From Gemmobacter aquatilis (GTDB taxonomy: Bacteria; Pseudomonadota; Alphaproteobacteria; Rhodobacterales; Rhodobacteraceae), in the NCBI RefSeq assembly GCF_900110025.1, contig NZ_FOCE01000001.1:599382-663381 (forward strand): 64,000 nt of DNA. The letters run 5' to 3'. Below are positions 58,229 to 64,000 of this stretch, piece after piece. The notes beneath the pieces are model-generated. The model was given only the letters and a program-made list of their open reading frames with translations, had not been told where the DNA came from and did no database searches. Made by a program: the position numbers and the translations under genes. Numbering within the stretch: the stretch's first letter is position 1; every line of letters begins with the position of its first letter.

Positions 58229-59251
58229 ATGGGCTATAAAGTCGTCGTCGTTGGTGCCACGGGCAACGTGGGCCGCGAAATGCTGAACATCCTCGCCGAG
58301 CGCGAGTTCCCGGTGGACGAGATCACTGCGCTGGCTTCGCGCAATTCTCTCGGCACCGAAGTCAGCTTCGGGGACAAGACTCTCAAGACCAAAGACCTCG
58401 CCGATTTCGATTTCACCGGCTGGGACATCGCCTTCTTCGCCGTCGGCTCCGACGCGACGAAGATCTATGCCCCCAAGGCCGCCTCGCAGGGCTGCGTGGT
58501 GATCGACAACTCGTCGCTCTACCGCTACGACCCCGACGTTCCGCTGGTCGTGCCGGAAGTGAACGCCGAGGCCGTGGACGGCTACAAGAAGAAGATGATC
58601 ATCGCCAACCCCAACTGCTCCACCGCGCAGATGGTCGTGGCGCTGAAGCCGCTGCATGATCGCGCCCGCATCAAGCGCGTTGTCGTCGCCACCTACCAGT
58701 CGGTGTCCGGCACCGGCAAGGAAGCAATCGACGAGCTGTGGAACCAGACCAAGGGCATGTATGTCCCCGGTCAGGAAGTGGCGCCGAAGGTCTATCCGAA
58801 ACAGATCGCCTTCAACGTGATTCCGCATATCGACGTGTTCCTCGATGACGGTTCCACCAAGGAAGAGTGGAAGATGGTCGCGGAAACCAAGAAGATCCTC
58901 GACAAGAACATCAAGCTCACTGCGACCTGCGTGCGCGTGCCGGTGTTCGTCGGCCATTCCGAGGCGATCAATATCGAGTTTGAAGACCCGATCGACTGGC
59001 AGGAAGCGCAAGACATCCTGCGCGAGGCGCCCGGCATCATGGTGATCGACAAGCGCGAGGCCGGTGGCTACATCACCCCGGTCGAATGTGTGGGCGATTA
59101 CGCCACCTATATCAGCCGCATCCGTCAGGACAGCACGGTTGAAAACGGCCTGTCGCTGTGGTGCGTGTCCGACAACCTGCGCAAGGGCGCGGCGCTGAAC
59201 GCGGTGCAGATCGCCGAAGTTCTGGGCAAGCGCTGCCTGAAAAAAGGCTGA
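58229..59251 (+). CDS. asd: Aspartate-semialdehyde dehydrogenase
   Basis: Asd reduces aspartyl phosphate to aspartate semialdehyde, feeding lysine, DAP, threonine and methionine synthesis. The 340-residue protein has the NADPH motif VVVGATGNVGREML at residues 5-18, the catalytic cysteine in IANPNCSTAQMV, and VPVFVGHSEAINIEF. The ATG follows GGAGGG at 5 bases. It has its own terminator and probably its own promoter in the short gap after the KpsS-like gene. Confidence 0.97.
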   Translation: MGYKVVVVGATGNVGREMLNILAEREFPVDEITALASRNSLGTEVSFGDKTLKTKDLADFDFTGWDIAFFAVGSDATKIYAPKAASQGCVVIDNSSLYRYDPDVPLVVPEVNAEAVDGYKKKMIIANPNCSTAQMVVALKPLHDRARIKRVVVATYQSVSGTGKEAIDELWNQTKGMYVPGQEVAPKVYPKQIAFNVIPHIDVFLDDGSTKEEWKMVAETKKILDKNIKLTATCVRVPVFVGHSEAINIEFEDPIDWQEAQDILREAPGIMVIDKREAGGYITPVECVGDYATYISRIRQDSTVENGLSLWCVSDNLRKGAALNAVQIAEVLGKRCLKKG

Positions 59252-59272
59252 TCCCCACCTGGATCACGCCAG

Positions 59273-59300
59273 AAAGCCCCGCCCGCGTGCGGGGCTTTTT
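59273..59300 (+). terminator. Rho-independent terminator of asd
   Basis: AAAGCCCCGC and GCGGGGCTTT form a perfect 10-bp stem around CCGCGT, followed by further T residues, 22 bases after the stop. Confidence 0.92.
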
Positions 59301-59306
59301 CATGCG

Positions 59307-59348
59307 CATTTCCTGTTTGAAAATATCCCCGCCGGAGGCTACCCGAGG
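59307..59348 (-). repeat. Dispersed intergenic repeat, copy 5
   Basis: On the minus strand the core reads GGGGATATTTTCAAACAGGA followed by AATGC. Downstream bases to about 59476 are noncoding and contain further GC-rich hairpins (such as GGGGGG-CTGTCTG-CCCCC near 59433-59450). Confidence 0.5.
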
Positions 59349-59476
59349 CGATCCGGGCCCTGCCCGGTCGCCGAGACAAAGACTTGCGCCGCAGGCGCGC
59401 CTTTTGACGGCGGGCCAGGCGGAACTGTCGCCGGGGGGCTGTCTGCCCCCACCGGACTTCGCCCCCCTGAGGAAAC

Positions 59477-60616
59477 TTACTCGCCGATCAAAGCCGGGGT
59501 TTCCGGGGCGAGTTCCTCGAAATCAAAGTTGTCCAAGCGGCGGGCGCGGCGACCGGCTTTTTCGGAAGAAATCTTGATCTCCTCCAGATCCTTGGCGGCC
59601 TGCCCGAAATGGCGGTCCAAGTTGCCCACGCGGTCGCCGAGCCGCTGCACGTCCTTGTAAAGCTCGGCCAGTTCCTTGCGGATCGCCCCCGCCTGTTCGC
59701 GCATCCGCGCGTCTTTCAGCACGGCGCGCATGGTGTTCAGCGTCGCCATGCAGGTGGTGGGCGAGACAATCCAGACGCGGGCGGCAAAGCCGTCGCGGAT
59801 CAGTTCGGGGTAATTGGCGTGCAACTCGGCATAGACGGCTTCCGAGGGCAGGAACATCAGCGCGCCATCCGCCGTTTCGCCTTCCAGAATGTATTTCTCG
59901 GAAATCGCCCGAATATGGGCGCGGACCGAGGTGCGCAGCAGGCGGGATGCGGCCTCGGTCTCGATCGGGGTCTGGGCGCGGCGCAGCGCCTCATAGGCCT
60001 CCAGCGGGAACTTGCTGTCGATCACGATGGGGCCGGGCGGGTTGGGCAGGTGGATCAGGCAATCGGCCCGCTTGCCGTTGGAAAGCGTGGCCTGCATCGT
60101 ATAGCTGTCAGACGGCAGCGCCTTCAGCACGATGTCATGCAGCTGAATTTCGCCAAAGGCGCCGCGGGTCTGTTTATTGGACAGGATGTCTTGCAGGCTC
60201 AGCACATTGCCCGACAGTTTTTCGATATTGGCCTGCGCCTTGTCGATGGTTTCCAGCCTTTGCTGCAACTCGCCCAAGCTGCGCGCCGTGCGGGTGGATG
60301 ACCCGTGCAGGCTTTCGCCCATCTGGCGCTGCACCTCGGCCAGACGCTGTTCCATCACGCGCAGCATGGCGCTTTGGCTGACGGCCTGCGTTTCGGAAAC
60401 GTGGTGCAGCCCGCCTGCCAGCCGTTCCTGCCCCTCGGCCAGCGCCTGCACCCGCTGGCCCAGCCAGCCCAGTTCCTGCAACAGAGGCCCCGCCGTGCTG
60501 GAAGACCGCGCCACCGCGCGCAGCAGCAGCCCCATCAGCAGCAGGAACAGCGCCCCTGCCCCGCCGATGATCAGCACAAGGGGATCATTGAGGTCGATAT
60601 TGGCCAGCCCGTTCAT
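59477..60616 (-). CDS. rmuC: DNA recombination protein RmuC
   Basis: RmuC is a predicted nuclease-fold protein that limits inversions and other recombination between short inverted repeats. The 379-residue protein has an N-terminal membrane segment ([20 protein letters not shown]), a long coiled coil to about residue 150, and the conserved domain with [38 protein letters not shown] and [19 protein letters not shown]. The ATG overlaps the mutL stop (ATGA). It ends the M16-M16-mutL-rmuC run. Confidence 0.95.
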   Translation of the reverse strand: MNGLANIDLNDPLVLIIGGAGALFLLLMGLLLRAVARSSSTAGPLLQELGWLGQRVQALAEGQERLAGGLHHVSETQAVSQSAMLRVMEQRLAEVQRQMGESLHGSSTRTARSLGELQQRLETIDKAQANIEKLSGNVLSLQDILSNKQTRGAFGEIQLHDIVLKALPSDSYTMQATLSNGKRADCLIHLPNPPGPIVIDSKFPLEAYEALRRAQTPIETEAASRLLRTSVRAHIRAISEKYILEGETADGALMFLPSEAVYAELHANYPELIRDGFAARVWIVSPTTCMATLNTMRAVLKDARMREQAGAIRKELAELYKDVQRLGDRVGNLDRHFGQAAKDLEEIKISSEKAGRRARRLDNFDFEELAPETPALIGE

Positions 60617-62451
60617 CTGCGTCCGAACAGCCGTTCAATATCGGCCAGCTTGAGTTCCACATAGGTCGGGCGGCCATGGTTGCACTGGCCCGACAGCGGC
60701 GTCGCCTCCATCTCGCGCAGCAGGGCGTTCATCTCGTCGGCGCGCATCTGGCGGCCCGAGCGGATGGAGCCGTGGCAGGCCATGCGGCTGAGCACGGCGT
60801 CGATGCGGCCTTTGAGTCGCTCTGATGAGCCGAGATCGGCCAGATCATCCACGATGTCGCGGATCAGGGCGCTGGCATCCACACGACCCAAGATCGCGGG
60901 CACCTCGCGCACCGCCACCGCACCGCCGCCGAAGGGTTCGACCACAAGGCCAAGCGCCGCCAGATCGGGTGCAATATCCAGCAGGCGGGCAGCGTCGGCC
61001 TCTGACAGATCGACGATTTCGGGGATCAGCAGCGCCTGCGCCGCGATGCCCTTGTCGGCCGCCTGCGCCTTCAGCCGCTCATAGACCAACCGCTCGTGTG
61101 CGGCGTGCTGATCGACGATGACCATGCCGCGCGTGGTCTGGGCGATGATATAGTTTTCATGCACCTGCGCGCGGGCGGCGCCCAAGGGCCGTTCGGTCAG
61201 ATCGGGTTCCGGGGCGGCCACCGCCTCTACCCGGGCGGAAGGCGCTTCGGCAAAGCCGAAGCCTTCGGGCGCTTGCGCGGTATAGGCGCGCATCAGGCTG
61301 GGCTGGCTGGGCCGATCCATCTGATAGACGCGGGGAAAGCCGGACGCTTGTTGCGGTTCGGGCTGAAAGGCCGCCAGCGTTTCATCCGCCACGGTCGAAG
61401 AGGCCCGATGCCCCGCCCCGCCCAATGCCAGACGCAGGCCCGACACGATCAGCCCCCGCGCCAGCGCCGGTTCGCGGAACCGCACCTCGGATTTCGCGGG
61501 ATGCACGTTCACATCCACCCGTTCGGGATCGCAGATCAGGTTCAGCACCGCCGCTGGGTGCCGATCCCGGCTGAGCACATCCATATAGGCGGCGCGCAGG
61601 GCACCGAACAGCATCTTGTCCAGCACCGGGCGGCCATTCACGAACAGGAACTGCGCGGCGGACGATCCGCGCGAATAGGTGGGCAGCGCGGCATAGCCCA
61701 CGAGGTGCAGCCCCTCCCGCTCCAGATCAATGCGCAGGGCGTTGTCGGTGAAATCGGCGCCAAGGACGCGCGACAGGCGGCCATGCAGCGCATCGAAGAA
61801 GTCGCCATTCTCCGGGTCGGCGCGGAAGACCACGCGCCCCTCGCCCCCGCCCGACACATCGCGCAGGATGAATCCGACATGCGGTTCCGCCAGCGCCAGA
61901 CGTTTCACCACATCGGCAATCGCGCCCATTTCCGACCGATCAGAGCGCATGAATTTCAGCCGGGCCGGGGTGGCGAAGAACAGGTCGCGCAGTTCCACCA
62001 CCGTGCCACGGGACAGCGCGGCGGGGCGCGGGGCGCCCATGCGGCCGCCTTCAACGCTCAGGCTCACGCCGTCATGGCCTTCGGCGCGCGAGGTCAGCGT
62101 CAGGCGGCCCACCGCGCCCAGCGAGGGGAGCGCCTCGCCGCGAAAGCCGAAGCTGCGGATGTTCAGCAGATCGGACCCGTCGATCTTCGATGTGGCATGG
62201 CGTGATAGCGCCAGCGGCAGGTCTTCGGCGGTCATGCCGCAGCCGTCATCCGTCACCCGGATCAGCGTCTTGCCGCCATCGGCGTAATCGACGGTGATCC
62301 GCCGCGCCCCGGCATCCAGCGCGTTTTCCACCAGTTCCTTCACGGCAGAGGCCGGACGTTCCACCACCTCGCCCGCAGCGATGCGGTTGATCGCCGCTTC
62401 GTCCAACTGCCGGATGACAGGCCGCGCTATCTGGGGGGTATCGAGTTTCAT
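60613..62451 (-). CDS. mutL: DNA mismatch repair protein MutL
   Basis: MutL links mismatch recognition by MutS to strand removal. The 612 residues contain the GHKL ATPase motifs ([59 protein letters not shown]) and a C-terminal endonuclease motif [12 protein letters not shown], with ACHGSIRSG and CNHGRPT near the end supplying metal ligands. The enzyme therefore should nick DNA itself and needs no MutH. It lies 54 bases after the M16 gene and overlaps rmuC. Confidence 0.97.
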   Translation of the reverse strand: MKLDTPQIARPVIRQLDEAAINRIAAGEVVERPASAVKELVENALDAGARRITVDYADGGKTLIRVTDDGCGMTAEDLPLALSRHATSKIDGSDLLNIRSFGFRGEALPSLGAVGRLTLTSRAEGHDGVSLSVEGGRMGAPRPAALSRGTVVELRDLFFATPARLKFMRSDRSEMGAIADVVKRLALAEPHVGFILRDVSGGGEGRVVFRADPENGDFFDALHGRLSRVLGADFTDNALRIDLEREGLHLVGYAALPTYSRGSSAAQFLFVNGRPVLDKMLFGALRAAYMDVLSRDRHPAAVLNLICDPERVDVNVHPAKSEVRFREPALARGLIVSGLRLALGGAGHRASSTVADETLAAFQPEPQQASGFPRVYQMDRPSQPSLMRAYTAQAPEGFGFAEAPSARVEAVAAPEPDLTERPLGAARAQVHENYIIAQTTRGMVIVDQHAAHERLVYERLKAQAADKGIAAQALLIPEIVDLSEADAARLLDIAPDLAALGLVVEPFGGGAVAVREVPAILGRVDASALIRDIVDDLADLGSSERLKGRIDAVLSRMACHGSIRSGRQMRADEMNALLREMEATPLSGQCNHGRPTYVELKLADIERLFGRR

Positions 62452-62505
62452 ACCCCCAGAGCTAGCATGAGGCGGCAGATTCGGCCACAGGAATAGCGGC
62501 GCAGG

Positions 62506-63807
62506 TCACGGAGCCGGCAGCCCTTCGGGTTGGCCCACCACGACGATGCGCAGGTCATCGGGGCGGTAGATCCGCTTGGCCACCCGCGCCACATCGGCCA
62601 GCGTCACCGCCTCGATCCGGGCATTGCGGGTTTTGGGATAGTCCTTGTCATAGCCGCTCATCTGCATCCCCACGAGGATATTGGCGATGGTGCCATTGCC
62701 ATCGAAGCGGAGCGGATAGGCGCCGGTGAGGTAGGTCTTGGCGGCGGAAAGTTCGGCCTCGGTCACGCCTTGGGCGGCGCGCGCCCATTCCTGCCGCAGC
62801 ACCTCCACCGCCTGCCCGGCGGTGCGGTTGTCGGTGGCGAATTCGCCCAGCACCAGATCGGCCTGATCGTAATCGGCCAGATAGCTGCCGACGCCATAGG
62901 TGAGGCCGCGCTTTTCGCGCAACTCGATCATCAGGCGGGCGGTGAAACGGTCGCCACCGACGATTTCGTTCAGCACGAAAGCGGCGAAATAATCGGGATC
63001 GTCGCGGGGGATGCCGTCATGGCCAAACATCACCACGGCCTGTGGTGTCGGGAACGGTTGCACCATCACACCGCCGGTCAGGCCGACCTTGGCCGGGCCG
63101 GGCAGCGGGGCGCCGGTGGCGGGCAATTCGCCCAGCAGATGATCCAGCAGCGCGCCCAGTTCCTCGGGCGTGATGTCGCCCACCGCCGCCACATACAGCC
63201 GGTCGCGCGCCATGGCACCACGATGGGCGGCAAGGATGTCATCCCGGGTCAGCGCAGCCACGCTGGCCTGCGTGCCATCGCCCGAACTGCCATAGGGATG
63301 ATCGCCAAAGGCCATATGCGAGAACACATCGCCCGCAATCGTGCCCGGATCTTTCTCGCCCGCGCGGATATTGGTCAGCACCTGCCCGCGCACCCGTTCC
63401 ACCGCATCGGCATCAAAGCGCGGGTGGTTGATCGCCAGCCGCAGCAGCTCGGCCGCCCGTGCGCGGTTTTCGGTCAGCATCCGCGCCGAAACCGATACGG
63501 AATCGACCGAGGCGTTGAAGCGAAACTCGGCCGCCAGCGCATCGCGGCTTTCCGCGAATTTCTGCGCGTTCATCTCTGCCGCACCTTCTTCGATCAGCGC
63601 GGTCATCAGGTTCACCGCACCGCGCTTGCCCTCGGCATCCAGAGATGTGCCGCCGCGAAAGCGGATTTCCAGCGCGGTGAAGGGGATGCCATGTTCCTCG
63701 ACCAGCCAGGCCTTGATGCCGCCGGGCGAGGTGACTTCCTGAATATTCGTCTCGGCCTGCAGCGGCAGGGCGATCAGCGCGAACAATGCAACCAGACGCC
63801 AGATCAT
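62506..63807 (-). CDS. M16 family peptidase, non-catalytic subunit
   Basis: This 433-residue exported protein has a signal peptide (MIWRLVALFALIALPLQAE). It keeps the M16 fold (GIPFTALEIRFRGGTSLDAEGKRG, ALTRDDILAAHRGAM, RFTARLMIELREKRGLTYGVGSYL), but the position of the HxxEH zinc motif reads AVNLMTALIEEG, so it lacks catalytic zinc residues and should act as a partner subunit. The ATG at 63807 overlaps the upstream gene in ATGA; an in-frame upstream extension is ignored. The catalytic partner is probably the gene starting outside the window. Confidence 0.9.
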   Translation of the reverse strand: MIWRLVALFALIALPLQAETNIQEVTSPGGIKAWLVEEHGIPFTALEIRFRGGTSLDAEGKRGAVNLMTALIEEGAAEMNAQKFAESRDALAAEFRFNASVDSVSVSARMLTENRARAAELLRLAINHPRFDADAVERVRGQVLTNIRAGEKDPGTIAGDVFSHMAFGDHPYGSSGDGTQASVAALTRDDILAAHRGAMARDRLYVAAVGDITPEELGALLDHLLGELPATGAPLPGPAKVGLTGGVMVQPFPTPQAVVMFGHDGIPRDDPDYFAAFVLNEIVGGDRFTARLMIELREKRGLTYGVGSYLADYDQADLVLGEFATDNRTAGQAVEVLRQEWARAAQGVTEAELSAAKTYLTGAYPLRFDGNGTIANILVGMQMSGYDKDYPKTRNARIEAVTLADVARVAKRIYRPDDLRIVVVGQPEGLPAP

Positions 63808-64000
63808 TGCGCGCCCCCCTCTGCCAGCAACCAGCCGGTCACGGCATTGCGCCGATCCAGCACCTTGCGCGCGGCGGCCATCACCTCTTCGGGTGTCACC
63901 TCTTGCAGCACCTTCGGCCAATCCTGCACATCGCGCACCGAAAGCCCGGTGGTCAGGGCTGCGCCATAGCGGCGGGCGATGCCATCCACATCATCCTGCG
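63804..64000 (-). CDS. M16 family peptidase, probable catalytic subunit (5' part outside window)
   Basis: Only the last 65 residues are inside the window. They show the C-terminal M16 pattern (LSVRDVQDWPKVLQEVTPEEVMAAARKVLDRRNAVTGWLL). The gene is coupled to the zinc-less partner by ATGA. Such pairs (processing-protease-like) usually have the HxxEH motif in the first subunit, which cannot be seen here. Confidence 0.8.
   Translation of the reverse strand, partial: QDDVDGIARRYGAALTTGLSVRDVQDWPKVLQEVTPEEVMAAARKVLDRRNAVTGWLLAEGGAQ

Overview
The window is GC-rich alphaproteobacterial chromosome, most likely Rhodobacteraceae/Paracoccaceae (Rhodobacter, Gemmobacter or Tabrizicola type). The signs are strong GC bias at third codon positions, an hpf-ptsN pair, a dnaK-dnaJ pair behind a CTTG-type heat-shock promoter, a serC leader hairpin in front of serC-serA, a BktB-type thiolase, and many ATGA/TGATG overlaps between genes. 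Nearly all of it is ordinary dense chromosome. The accessory material is a surface-polysaccharide locus on the left and one small decayed prophage.

Layout. 1-918: end of hpf, then ptsN. 922-10400: a leftward run of glycan genes (tandem sulfotransferase, GT14-like branching enzyme, two GT2 enzymes, one GT4 enzyme, galU) ending with the PAP phosphatase cysQ, and a divergent ABC-2 permease. The combination suggests a sulfated exopolysaccharide. 10494-13801: dnaK-dnaJ with heat-shock promoter, intercistronic hairpin and terminator. 13883-17906: leftward dapF-mtaB-P1B-4 metal ATPase. 18016-18091: tRNA-Lys(UUU). 18124-21219: decayed prophage (capsid, portal, ATPase pieces). 21204-24196: serC-serA. 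24324-27792: metallophosphoesterase, a 54-residue protein, an MFS transporter and thiolase. 27796-35261: PBP1C and a giant alpha-2-macroglobulin, a paired periplasmic defence module. 35428-41087: hybrid histidine kinase facing yaaA-recQ-yggT. 41211-45641: thioesterase, UMF1 transporter, mepA, phytase-like esterase, VUT/QueT transporter. 45642-45997: a 356-base gap holding a candidate structured RNA. 45998-54355: arfB-kinase, pncA-pncB, trhO, lipase-like hydrolase, Nudix-Gre-GNAT operon and alpha-glucosidase. 54566-59251: two MFS transporters, a KpsS-like capsule protein and asd. 59477-64000: leftward M16 peptidase pair-mutL-rmuC.

Most unusual element. The gap between the queT-like gene and arfB carries 17 bases (45696-45712) that exactly complement the expected 3' tail of 16S rRNA. 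They are followed at ideal distance by an 18-codon ORF, several small hairpins and a 12-bp-stem terminator. It sits just upstream of a ribosome-rescue factor gene. I do not recognise it as a named RNA family. Other points worth checking are an Asp-to-Asn change in the first receiver of the hybrid kinase, three GGTGTAC repeats at exact 11-bp spacing before an MFS gene, a five-copy dispersed intergenic repeat, and internal deletions in the prophage genes.
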